64,000 nt of DNA from an uncultured Parabacteroides sp. (GTDB taxonomy: Bacteria > Bacteroidota > Bacteroidia > Bacteroidales > Tannerellaceae): NCBI GenBank assembly GCA_900541965.1, contig UQLN01000003.1, positions 1 to 64,000 of the forward strand, given 5' to 3'. The notes beneath the pieces were generated by a model. The model was not told where the DNA came from, did no database searches, and saw only the letters and a list, made by a program, of their open reading frames with translations. The first letter of the stretch is position 1. Each line of letters starts with the position of its first letter. A program made the position numbers and the translations under genes. Shown piece by piece: positions 1-7,327 of this stretch.

Positions 1-1317
1 GGACATGTTTACGGTGCGGGTTTCTTTACTGTAATGCGTATCGTCTTTGAAAGGGTCGGGTATAGTTACGATTAGTTCTCCTGCACCGTTTACATTGGGA
101 TCGTAATCGTCCAGATTGCCGGCTTCACCCCAATCGTCTACCTTTAGTGTAAAGTCCAAGTGGTATTCGTCCGCTTTTGTGATACCGATAGTGTATCGGT
201 GGTTGGGGTTGATTTCGAGTTCAACATAGCCTCCATCAGCGGTTTGTTGCTTAAAAGGTATTTTATAAGTTACCTCTTTTGTCTCTGTTTCGTTTATCCT
301 GTATGTACCGTTCAGAATCAGGTAGCCTTTATCTTCCAATAAACAGGGATAACTGTAGAAAGCAGATACCTGCAAGCCCGTATTTGCTTTCTCACCTTCA
401 AAAGCGCGTGCCGGATAAGTAATTAATTCCCCGTCTGTTGCTGTGGCAGCACCATATACCTTAATGGGAAAGAAGGTAGTTCCTCTTCGTCCGTTACCCA
501 TCGAAATGGATTCCAGATGGAATTTAGAGTTAGTCTCTATATTGCTTACATCAAAGCGAGCCATTGTGCGAGTCAGCTTAAAACCTACCTGCACACGTGC
601 GGAAGAACCGAAGTCTGTCAAATCTATAGGTGTCGTTTGTGCGCCAGTCATAGGGAGGGGCAAACCTAATGCCGGAGAAGCATTCGTCAGCAGTGGGGAA
701 TAGAATTTCCGGAACTGTTGTTCTGTAGGAGTACCGTCTGTCAGGATTCCTGTTTCGATATTATAAGTAAGCGGGTCGAAATAGGCATCGGCAACCGGGT
801 TACCATCGACCGGATTAATCAGTTCTGTTTGGTTGGCTATACAATAAAGTCGAACAAAGAGTCCTTTTTGTAGTTCCAGCAGTACGGTAGTAATGGCATT
901 GTCCGTACTTGGTGCAAGATTAAGTTTTTTCGCTCCTGCGGGAAGAGCCGAACCGTCCTGCCGATAGGCAAACCGTTCGCGAAAAGTATATGTATCGCCT
1001 TCTGTTTTGGCTCCGAATACATAGATATCGAGTGTGGCGATTTCGTTCTCCGCTTCAGTGGAAATAGGAGCATCCGTTTTAGTTGTAGCTTGAATCTCCG
1101 ATTTGGTTGTTTTCACTGTGAGTTTGTTCTTAAAGGAAAGCAATACCTCGCGTCTGTTAGCACTGTCTATTCCGTCTGTAGGTGTGCGGTTTGCTTTGTC
1201 CGTTTCAGTCGTACAGGAGGCAAGCAGCACAGCGGTAAGGAAAAATACACTTGCCGCGAGTGTCTGTACAGGTCTGATAGAGGGACATAGACCTTGTAGT
1301 TTTGTTTTCATATTCAT
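1..1317 (-). CDS. Fimbrillin-family surface lipoprotein (partial, 3' end off the window)
   Basis: The frame stays open from the start codon to base 1, giving at least 439 residues; the C terminus lies outside the window. In-frame ATGs at 1317 and 1311 are both possible starts. The N terminus is a lipoprotein signal: basic residues, a hydrophobic stretch and the lipobox LLASC, with the lipidated Cys near residue 34. The rest is rich in beta-strand-like, Thr/Asn-rich sequence. Around residues 365-390 it carries NPNHRYTIGI followed shortly by LKVDDW, a pattern I know from FimA/Mfa1 fimbrillins and their FimB/Mfa2-type anchors in Bacteroidales. It is expected at the outer surface as a fimbrial subunit or anchor; which of the two cannot be decided from this portion. 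It lies directly downstream of a candidate invertible promoter segment (1518-1716). Confidence 0.75.
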   Translation of the reverse strand, partial: MNMKTKLQGLCPSIRPVQTLAASVFFLTAVLLASCTTETDKANRTPTDGIDSANRREVLLSFKNKLTVKTTKSEIQATTKTDAPISTEAENEIATLDIYVFGAKTEGDTYTFRERFAYRQDGSALPAGAKKLNLAPSTDNAITTVLLELQKGLFVRLYCIANQTELINPVDGNPVADAYFDPLTYNIETGILTDGTPTEQQFRKFYSPLLTNASPALGLPLPMTGAQTTPIDLTDFGSSARVQVGFKLTRTMARFDVSNIETNSKFHLESISMGNGRRGTTFFPIKVYGAATATDGELITYPARAFEGEKANTGLQVSAFYSYPCLLEDKGYLILNGTYRINETETKEVTYKIPFKQQTADGGYVELEINPNHRYTIGITKADEYHLDFTLKVDDWGEAGNLDDYDPNVNGAGELIVTIPDPFKDDTHYSKETRTVNMS

Positions 1318-1517
1318 ATACTTATTGTTTGTGTTCTTTTACTCTTTCTGTTCTCTTGTTACCATAGGTCTGACGTTTCTACCGGAAGCCGTTTTTTTCT
1401 ACCCAGGTTCACCTTTACCAGATTTATATCTTTCGTCAATAACTAAAACTTTTCATTAAAACTGAGATGCAGACAACTTATTCCAACATTAATTCTTCCT
1501 GATTGGAAGGTATCTTT

Positions 1518-1716
1518 TAGTTCTCTGAAGACTCTGTTAAAAATCAAATTAAATCTGGAAATTAAAATCCTTGAAAGTTGTTGCCAATCATATGTTTTCG
1601 CGATTTCATTCCTTTGTGTTTAAGTATTATGCTTTAAAAATCAAATAATTACAGTATTAATATATAAGAATATTATTCTATATTTGTTCAGTTTTAACAG
1701 AGTCTTCAGAGAACTA
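1518..1716. promoter_or_regulatory. Candidate invertible promoter segment bounded by 25-bp inverted repeats
   Basis: Bases 1518-1542 and 1692-1716 are perfect inverted copies of each other (core TCTCTGAAGACTCTGTTAAA), enclosing 149 AT-rich bases. Inside, the only exact match to the Bacteroidetes -7 consensus TAnnTTTG is TATATTTG at 1679-1686 on the plus strand, pointing away from the fimbrillin gene; I see no good -33 TTTG. Inversion would place this box on the minus strand at about 1548-1555, about 230 bases upstream of the fimbrillin start and facing it. The arrangement matches phase-variable promoters of Bacteroides surface loci, with the present orientation being OFF. No recombinase gene lies beside it in this window. 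Inversion itself is inferred. Confidence 0.6.
1679..1686 (+). promoter_or_regulatory. -7 box TATATTTG inside the invertible segment
   Basis: Exact match to TAnnTTTG. No clear TTTG at the usual 19-21 base distance upstream. Downstream on the plus strand there is no gene, so in this orientation the box would serve nothing obvious. Confidence 0.4.
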
Positions 1717-1784
1717 CATTATTAAAAAAAATCAAGTGAAAACAGAAAGGTTATGGGTTAGTTCCCAACCCTTCAAATCTACCC

Positions 1785-1859
1785 GCGCAGATTGTCACCA
1801 CTACCCGGAACATAGTTCTTATTATGTTCCGGGTAGTGAAAAAGAACTGCGCAGATTGT
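1785..1859. repeat. 16-bp palindrome flanked by direct repeats
   Basis: Arms 1799-1814 and 1823-1838 (CACTACCCGGAACATA and its complement) pair perfectly around an 8-base loop. They are flanked by direct copies of GCGCAGATTGT at 1785-1795 and 1849-1859, and a related CTGCACAG follows near 1869. Neither strand has a T-tract after the stem, so it is not a classical terminator. Function unknown. Confidence 0.6.
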
Positions 1860-1904
1860 AACAACAGTCTGCACAGTTAATTAGGAACACTCCCCAAACA
1901 GAAC

Positions 1905-1941
1905 AAAAAAGGCAACTAATTCATTGCGAAAAAGTTGCCTT
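1905..1941 (-). terminator. Rho-independent terminator of the hydrogenase operon
   Basis: Arms AGTTGCCTT (1933-1941) and AAGGCAACT (1909-1917) form a 9-bp stem. Read on the minus strand the stem is followed by a run of six T (1910-1905). It lies about 95 bases downstream of the last hydrogenase gene. Confidence 0.8.
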
Positions 1942-2034
1942 CTTTGTTTCTTTAAGCATTCTCCCGAAAATACGGTTTATATCATAGGTACTGAAACCTT
2001 GTCGGATTAGGCACCGACACGGCTCCCGTAATTT

Positions 2035-2493
2035 TCAGGAGAAAACTATCTCTTTAATTCTTTTAATTACTTCCGGTACGGCAGCCTCTACAGCGGGGGT
2101 GAGTTCCATACCTACTTCGTTGATATTTTCTGCCGAGACAACTAACAGAAGGATGTCCGGCAACTTTTCTGTCAGTATCATCGCTTCTATCATATCTTTC
2201 AATCCTATTTCGTGGGCGCTCATTAAGGGAGGGAAGTCGGATGAATAACGGGGACGAAGTAAGCGGATGGTTCCGGGAGGCTGGTCGTCAAGGGTAGCGT
2301 CTATCATGATAATCCGGTCGTAGTCCTGTATCCAGCTCAACAGGTGCAAGCCGCCTGTCCCTCCGTCCATCAAAGAGACATGGGAGGGAAGTTCTTCTTT
2401 TTCAAGTGCCTGGATTACGTGGATGCCGACACCTTCGTCTTTCAACAGCAGGTTGCCGACACCCAGGATAAGTGTATTCGGTTGTTGTTCCAT
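2035..2493 (-). CDS. hyaD: [NiFe] hydrogenase maturation protease (peptidase M52)
   Basis: A 152-residue endopeptidase of the HyaD/HybD/HupD family. It clips the C-terminal tail from the large subunit after nickel insertion. The N terminus ILGVGNLLLKDEGVG is the family signature, and the nickel-sensing ligands are seen as Glu20, Asp65 (in MIDAT) and His94 (in SAHEIGL). Length is normal for the family. It is the last gene of the leftward hydrogenase operon, only 3 bases after the cytochrome b gene, and its presumed substrate, the large subunit with a tail after DPCLACAVH, lies two genes upstream. A terminator follows at 1905-1941. The symbol is by analogy with the E. coli hydrogenase-1 operon. 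Confidence 0.93.
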   Translation of the reverse strand: MEQQPNTLILGVGNLLLKDEGVGIHVIQALEKEELPSHVSLMDGGTGGLHLLSWIQDYDRIIMIDATLDDQPPGTIRLLRPRYSSDFPPLMSAHEIGLKDMIEAMILTEKLPDILLLVVSAENINEVGMELTPAVEAAVPEVIKRIKEIVFS

Positions 2494-2496
2494 TTG

Positions 2497-3243
2497 TCAG
2501 GCGCTTTTATCTTCTTTGGCTGCCTTGGCAATCACTTCGGCAGTTTCGGCTACTTCTTCTTCGACGGCTCTTGACTCTTCAACGAACTTCCATCCGCCAA
2601 TCATGGATGAAGCTTCCCCGCGGCGTTCGATATAGTCGTGGTAGCATACCAGATAGATATGGATAACAGCGAAGATAATGAAGAACCACATCAGGAAGTG
2701 ATGTATCTCACGTGCAAACAAGTCTCCTCCTAACAGAGGGACTGTCCAGGCGAAGAGTTGCGGGAAGAAAGACTCGCTCATCTTTGCATATAGCCCGAAC
2801 CCTGTGACGCATTGTACCAGGAAGGCGAGGAACATGACAAAATATATCAGGCTTGCCAGCGCGTTGTGACCGATGCTTTCGACCGGCTTTGTCTTTATCA
2901 TCAGGATGTCCACTTTGATAATCTGTATGATTTCCTGCCACTGCGACTTCTTTAGCTGGATAAAGTTCGTCCACCGTGCGAACCGGTTGCCGACGAATCC
3001 CCAGTAGATACGGAAGACGAAGTTGAAGAAGAACACAAATGCCGTGACAAAGTGAATGAAACGTACGGTACCGAACCAATAACTGAAGTTGGCCTCCGTC
3101 TCCGTCATAATGGCGGGCGGGTCGGCTATCATGAACCCTGTAATGCAGAGTATGACAATACAGAGCGCATTCAACCAGTGATAGAAGCGTACGGGCAATT
3201 CCCATACATAGACTTCCCTTAAACGTGTTTTACGGCTTCTCAT
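2497..3243 (-). CDS. hyaC: [NiFe] hydrogenase b-type cytochrome subunit
   Basis: A 248-residue membrane anchor that passes electrons from the periplasmic hydrogenase to the quinone pool. Four hydrophobic helices are visible at about residues 20-40, 62-82, 128-150 and 180-203. Histidines suited to ligate two haems are His22, His64, His126, His181/182 and His195/202; the opening VWELPVRFYHWLNAL is typical of the HyaC/HupC family. The C-terminal 40 residues are polar and Ala/Glu-rich, a cytoplasmic tail. A TTGACA-type palindromic repeat separates it from the large subunit gene upstream, and the protease gene follows after 3 bases. Confidence 0.93.
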   Translation of the reverse strand: MRSRKTRLREVYVWELPVRFYHWLNALCIVILCITGFMIADPPAIMTETEANFSYWFGTVRFIHFVTAFVFFFNFVFRIYWGFVGNRFARWTNFIQLKKSQWQEIIQIIKVDILMIKTKPVESIGHNALASLIYFVMFLAFLVQCVTGFGLYAKMSESFFPQLFAWTVPLLGGDLFAREIHHFLMWFFIIFAVIHIYLVCYHDYIERRGEASSMIGGWKFVEESRAVEEEVAETAEVIAKAAKEDKSA

Positions 3244-3252
3244 GACTTTTTT

Positions 3253-3370
3253 AGTTGACAGTTGACAAGTGACAGTTGACAGTTAATGGACTGTCGTTTG
3301 CCAACTGGGTAATTATTTTAATGCTTTTCTCTTATGAACTGTCAATTGTCACATATCAACTGTCACTTGA
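3253..3370. repeat. TTGACA-type palindromic repeat, copy 1
   Basis: The left arm at 3253-3284 repeats AGTTGACAGTTGACAAGTGA and ends in CAGTTGACAGTT. The right arm at 3337-3370 is its imperfect inverse (AACTGTCAATTGTC and so on). About 52 bases lie between. The right arm runs 22 bases into the large-subunit gene and supplies its stop codon (TGA at 3351-3349) and last six codons. Two more copies lie at 7248-7327 and 8404-8478. Confidence 0.85.
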
Positions 3371-5073
3371 TGCACATGTTTCCCATGTGCATCATAGAGG
3401 TGCACGGCACAAGCCAGGCATGGGTCGAAAGAGTGGATGGTACGGAGAATTTCCAGCGGTTGTTTCGGGTCGTGGACAGGGGTACCTATCAGGGCGGACT
3501 CGTAAGCGGAAAGGACTCCTTTTTCATCTCTTGGAGAGGCGTTCCAGGTGGTCGGAACTACCATCTGATAGTTCTTTACCTTCTTGTCTTCAATAACGAC
3601 AAAGTGGGCGAGGGCACCACGGGGAGCTTCCGACAAACCGACCCCTTGTGCATGTTTCGGCCATTCTTCCTTTTCCCACATGTAATGGTTCACCATACGC
3701 GAGTCGCCGTTCTTCAGATTCTGGATAAGCTGGTCGTAGAATTCCAGTGCCCAATCTGCCACCAGTTGGGTTTCCAGTCCGCGGGCTGCTGTGCGTCCGA
3801 GGGTGGAGAAGAGGGCTTCGGCCGGAAGGTTCAGTTGTTTGAGAGTATTATCTATCGTTGATTTCTGAGGTTCCTTACCAGCGGCATAAGCTACAATCAT
3901 ACGTGCCAGTGGACCAACTTCCATCGGCTCTTCTTTCCAGCGTGGTGTTTTGATCCAACTGTATTTGTCTTCTACATCAAGATGGTTGTACGGAGGTTGG
4001 GGGCCTGTATAGTTCAGGTTCGTTTCGCCTTCATACGGATGCAGGCCGGCTTTGTCACCCTGTGTATAGGTATACCAGGAATGATAGATGTATTCTTTTA
4101 TTTCTTCGGGTGAATTGGCGTCTACGGGATGTACTTTCGACAGGTCACGGTCCAGGACAATGCCACGGGGGAGTTTGAAACTGTCTATCGTCTCATATTC
4201 AAAAGCAGGGAAATCGCCATAGGAGAGATAGTTCTTTACGCCGCCTCCGATTTTGCTCCATTCATCCTTATATACATCGGCAATCATCAATAAGTCGGGG
4301 ATGTATACCTGGTCGATAAAGGTCTTTGCTTCCTGTAGTTTCTGTTTTACCAGGTCGAGGCGTTCGGTGTTGACTGCATTCGCTTCGTTCAGGTCGATAG
4401 CGCAAGGCATACCGCCTACCAGATAGTTCGGGTGGGGATTCTTTCCTCCGAAGATCGCATGGATTTTTACTACCTCTTTCTGCCAGTCGAGGGCTTCCAG
4501 ATAATGGGCGGTTGCTATCAGGTTCTGTTCCGGCGACAGTTTGTAGGCGGGATGTCCCCAATACCCGTTGGCGAAAATACCTAACTGGCCGCTGCCTACG
4601 AAGCGGGAGAGTTTTTCCTTTAATGCGGTGAAATAACCTACCGAACTGTTTGGCCAGGGCGACAATTGCTGTGCCAGGGCGGATGCTTTGGCCGGGTCTG
4701 CTTTCAGGGCGGACACAACATCCACCCAGTCGAGGGCGTGAAGCTGGTAGAAGTGTACGACATGGTCGTGCATATAAAGCGTAGCCTGCATAATGTTGCG
4801 GACTAACTGCGCATTGGGAGGGATTACGATGTCGAAAGCATTCTCTACCGCCCTTACCGAGCAGAGTGAATGGATGGAGGTACATACCCCGCATACGCGT
4901 CCTACGAATACCCAGGCATCACGCGGGTCGCGGTTGCGGACGATAGTCTCTATACCACGGACCATTGTACCGGAGCTGAAAGCATCCTTGATTTTACCGT
5001 TTTCTATTTCTGCCTCTACCCGGAGATGACCTTCTATACGGGTAAGGGGATCTACTACTATTCTTTCTGCCAT
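3349..5073 (-). CDS. hyaB: [NiFe] hydrogenase large (catalytic) subunit
   Basis: A 574-residue nickel-iron subunit that oxidises H2. The four metal-binding cysteines are Cys61 and Cys64 in RVCGVCTSIHS and Cys552 and Cys555 in DPCLACAVH. The sequence starts MAERIVVDPLTRIEGHLRVE, as in membrane-bound uptake enzymes. The 16 residues after His558 form the tail removed by the maturation protease; their last six (QVTVDM) and the stop codon are encoded inside a palindromic repeat, so the original tail end may have been overwritten. The small-subunit gene lies 11 bases upstream, and the partner carries the Tat signal for the pair. Expected location is the outer face of the inner membrane. Confidence 0.97.
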   Translation of the reverse strand: MAERIVVDPLTRIEGHLRVEAEIENGKIKDAFSSGTMVRGIETIVRNRDPRDAWVFVGRVCGVCTSIHSLCSVRAVENAFDIVIPPNAQLVRNIMQATLYMHDHVVHFYQLHALDWVDVVSALKADPAKASALAQQLSPWPNSSVGYFTALKEKLSRFVGSGQLGIFANGYWGHPAYKLSPEQNLIATAHYLEALDWQKEVVKIHAIFGGKNPHPNYLVGGMPCAIDLNEANAVNTERLDLVKQKLQEAKTFIDQVYIPDLLMIADVYKDEWSKIGGGVKNYLSYGDFPAFEYETIDSFKLPRGIVLDRDLSKVHPVDANSPEEIKEYIYHSWYTYTQGDKAGLHPYEGETNLNYTGPQPPYNHLDVEDKYSWIKTPRWKEEPMEVGPLARMIVAYAAGKEPQKSTIDNTLKQLNLPAEALFSTLGRTAARGLETQLVADWALEFYDQLIQNLKNGDSRMVNHYMWEKEEWPKHAQGVGLSEAPRGALAHFVVIEDKKVKNYQMVVPTTWNASPRDEKGVLSAYESALIGTPVHDPKQPLEILRTIHSFDPCLACAVHLYDAHGKHVHQVTVDM

Positions 5074-5084
5074 GGTATTAATGA

Positions 5085-6176
5085 TTATTTGTTAGCATCT
5101 GGTTCTTCATTATCAATCAAACTCTTCTTACGGATATTGGTGGCAACGGCGTGGACGGCTATACCGGCAACTGTTGCAGCACCTACTGCCATACCAATCT
5201 GGTCGGCCGTGGCTTCTATGCCGAAACCGTGTACGTCGGGCAACCGTTTGTAGAACGGGCTCATATCCCAGAAACCTTCTTCGCTGCAACCGATACAGGG
5301 GTGGCCGCTCTGGATGGGGTAACTGGTTCCTTCGTTCCATTTGATGATACCGCAGGAGTTATATGTATTCGGGCCCTTGCAACCTACTTTATAGAGGCAG
5401 TATCCGCGTTTGGCGTTCTCATCGTCGAAACTCTCAACGAACAGCCCGGCGTCGAAGTTGGCACGGCGGTAGCAGGTGTCGTGTACGCGGCGGTTATAGA
5501 ACATCTTCGGGCGTCCCAGTCCGTCCAGTTGCGGAATGCGGTCGTAGGTAAGCATGTAGACAATGGTTCCCGTCATCACGTCGGCTATCGGAGGGCAGCC
5601 TTGTACGTTCATCAACGGTTTGCCTTTAATCAGTTTATGGATCGCTTTTGCTCCTGTAGGATTGGGGTTGGCTGCCTGCACGCAACCGGCGGAAGCGCAG
5701 TTGCCCCATGCAATGATGGCTTTTGCCCCTTTGGCGCATTCTTCCACGATCTGCATGGCGCTTTTACCGCCTACGCAGCAATACCCTTCGTTTTTAGTGG
5801 GAATGGAACCTTCTATCATCAACAGATATTCTCCCCAATACTTCTTCATGGTTTCTTCCTTGCAGGCTTCTGCCTGGAAACCGGCGGCAGCCTGAAGTGT
5901 TTCCGTATAGTCGAGGGAGATATTATCGAACAGCAGGTTGCCTACCGTGGGATGATAAGAACGGATGAAAGATTCGCTACAGCATGTGCATTCCTGCAAA
6001 TGCAGCCAGATAACCGGCAGGCGGGGGTTCGTTTCCAAGGCTTTGACGACCTGTGCGACTCCACTGGACTCGATGCCGATCAGTGCGGCAACAGATGTAC
6101 AGAACTTCAGAAAATCTCGGCGGGAGATACCGTTTCGGCGGCATTCCTCATAAACGGACGGTCTTTTTTCTTCCAT
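5085..6176 (-). CDS. hyaA: [NiFe] hydrogenase small subunit, Tat-exported, O2-tolerant type signature
   Basis: A 363-residue iron-sulfur subunit that relays electrons from the active site. Residues 19-25 (RRDFLKF) are a Tat motif before a hydrophobic stretch. A C-terminal hydrophobic helix near residues 328-347 anchors it next to the cytochrome. The proximal cluster site has six cysteines: Cys63, Cys65 and Cys66 in ECTCCSESF, Cys160 and Cys165 in NCASAGC, and Cys194 in GCPPI. Cys65 and Cys165 occupy positions that are Gly in standard enzymes and Cys in O2-tolerant group 1d enzymes with a [4Fe-3S] cluster, such as E. coli HyaA. Distal and medial cluster ligands are seen in HDTCYRR and the stretch CKGPNTYNSC to HPCIGC. 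Confidence 0.96.
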   Translation of the reverse strand: MEEKRPSVYEECRRNGISRRDFLKFCTSVAALIGIESSGVAQVVKALETNPRLPVIWLHLQECTCCSESFIRSYHPTVGNLLFDNISLDYTETLQAAAGFQAEACKEETMKKYWGEYLLMIEGSIPTKNEGYCCVGGKSAMQIVEECAKGAKAIIAWGNCASAGCVQAANPNPTGAKAIHKLIKGKPLMNVQGCPPIADVMTGTIVYMLTYDRIPQLDGLGRPKMFYNRRVHDTCYRRANFDAGLFVESFDDENAKRGYCLYKVGCKGPNTYNSCGIIKWNEGTSYPIQSGHPCIGCSEEGFWDMSPFYKRLPDVHGFGIEATADQIGMAVGAATVAGIAVHAVATNIRKKSLIDNEEPDANK

Positions 6177-6202
6177 ATCTTTTATTACTTAATGTCGTTC
6201 TT

Positions 6203-7240
6203 CTAACAGATTCTGGGTAATTGTTCGCCACTCAGCATGTCTACGATGCGGTGGTTCCCGTATAGCGTCTTCATCTTGACGATGGATTTGCCTGTTTGTT
6301 CAATCCGGCCGATAACGGTTGCCTGTTGTCCTTCCGGGAATCGGTGCATAACAGCTAATGCCTGACCGGCAAGCGGTTCGGGCAGTATCACCAGAACGAG
6401 TCCTTCGTTTGCGATATATAGCGGGTCCAGACCCAGTATCTCCGAGGCGCCTCTGACAGCGTCCGGCAGGGGCAAGCCGGCTTCATCCAATACGATTTCA
6501 ACGTTGGCGGCATGTGCTATCTCGTTTAGCGTCCCGCTTACGCCTCCCCGTGTAGGGTCGCGTAAAACATGAATGTCCTTTATAACTTCCAACAAGCTGC
6601 CAATCATATTGTTTAAGGATGCCGTATCACTTTTCAGGTTTGTTTCGAAACCGAGGCTTTCGCGGGCGGAGAGGATGGTGATTCCGTGTACTCCGATAGG
6701 TCCGCTGCAAATTATCACATCTCCCTTTTGGGCACGGGAAGGGGCTATCCGGATACCTTCCGGAATCCTGCCTATACCGCTTGTGTTAATGTATAATTTA
6801 TCGCATTTGCCCCGTTCCACCACTTTGGTATCACCGGCTACAATCTGTACTCCGGCATGTTCGGCGGCGGTCTTCATGGATTGGACCACCCGTCTGAGGT
6901 CGGCAAGCGGTAGTCCTTCTTCCAGAATAAAACCGGCTGTCAGGTATAACGGACGTGCACCGCAACAAGCCAAATCGTTTACCGTACCATTCACTGCCAA
7001 ATCTCCGATATCCCCGCCCGGAAAGAAGATTGGCTCCACTACGAATGAGTCGGTGGAATATGCCATCCTTCCGGCTTCTACCGGAAATACACATCCGTCG
7101 TGGTCCTGTTCCAACAACGGGTTACGGAAAGCAGGATAAAAGATACTGCTTATCAATTCATGGGTCAACCTGCCTCCGCCGCCATGTGCCATCAACACAC
7201 AGTCCGAATCGGAGAGAGGGATAGGACAATTCAAGTTCAT
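6203..7240 (-). CDS. hypE: Hydrogenase maturation factor HypE
   Basis: A 345-residue protein of the PurM/AIR-synthase fold. It dehydrates the carbamoyl group delivered by HypF to the cyanide ligand of the NiFe site. The sequence has the Gly-rich start MAHGGGGRLTHELI, the AIR-synthase-like block DLAVNGTVNDLACCGARP and, decisively, the C-terminal PRIC whose last residue Cys345 carries the carbamoyl/cyano group. Length is normal. It lies between hypD and the small-subunit gene in the leftward operon, with a palindromic repeat in the hypD-hypE gap and 26 bases to the small-subunit gene. Confidence 0.96.
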   Translation of the reverse strand: MNLNCPIPLSDSDCVLMAHGGGGRLTHELISSIFYPAFRNPLLEQDHDGCVFPVEAGRMAYSTDSFVVEPIFFPGGDIGDLAVNGTVNDLACCGARPLYLTAGFILEEGLPLADLRRVVQSMKTAAEHAGVQIVAGDTKVVERGKCDKLYINTSGIGRIPEGIRIAPSRAQKGDVIICSGPIGVHGITILSARESLGFETNLKSDTASLNNMIGSLLEVIKDIHVLRDPTRGGVSGTLNEIAHAANVEIVLDEAGLPLPDAVRGASEILGLDPLYIANEGLVLVILPEPLAGQALAVMHRFPEGQQATVIGRIEQTGKSIVKMKTLYGNHRIVDMLSGEQLPRIC

Positions 7241-7247
7241 AACAATT

Positions 7248-7327
7248 CAATTGACAGTTGACAATTGATAAGTGACAATTGATAGCTCTTTTTTTAACTG
7301 TCAACTGTCACTTGTCAACTGTCAACT
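7248..7327. repeat. TTGACA-type palindromic repeat, copy 2
   Basis: The left arm at 7248-7285 consists of TTGACA/TTGATA units. A T-rich loop follows (7286-7295), and the right arm at 7296-7327 is their inverse (AACTGTCAACTGTCACTTGT and so on). It fills the hypD-hypE gap. The right arm enters the end of hypD and supplies its stop codon and final Ser codon. Confidence 0.85.

Larger units (their letters stand above)
1318..2034. other. 717-bp intergenic region between fimbrillin and hydrogenase loci
   Basis: I see no convincing gene here. From left to right it holds the fimbrillin leader, a candidate invertible promoter segment, a palindrome flanked by direct repeats, and a terminator for the hydrogenase operon arriving from the right. 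The stretch 1318-1517 has no TAnnTTTG match on the minus strand, so no fixed promoter for the fimbrillin gene is visible. Confidence 0.7.

Noticed and set aside
443..1459. Several plus-strand open frames over the fimbrillin region
   Set aside because: The minus strand has one continuous frame from 1317 to base 1 with a lipoprotein signal and fimbrillin motifs. The plus frames are short and unlike known proteins.
1799..1838. Rho-independent terminator
   Set aside because: The stem is perfect but neither strand has a T-tract after it. The hydrogenase operon already has a better terminator at 1905-1941.
5151..6206. 351-codon open frame on the plus strand opposite the hydrogenase small subunit
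   Set aside because: The minus-strand frame has all the cluster-binding cysteines and a Tat signal. The plus-strand product has no recognisable family features and is a by-product of codon bias.
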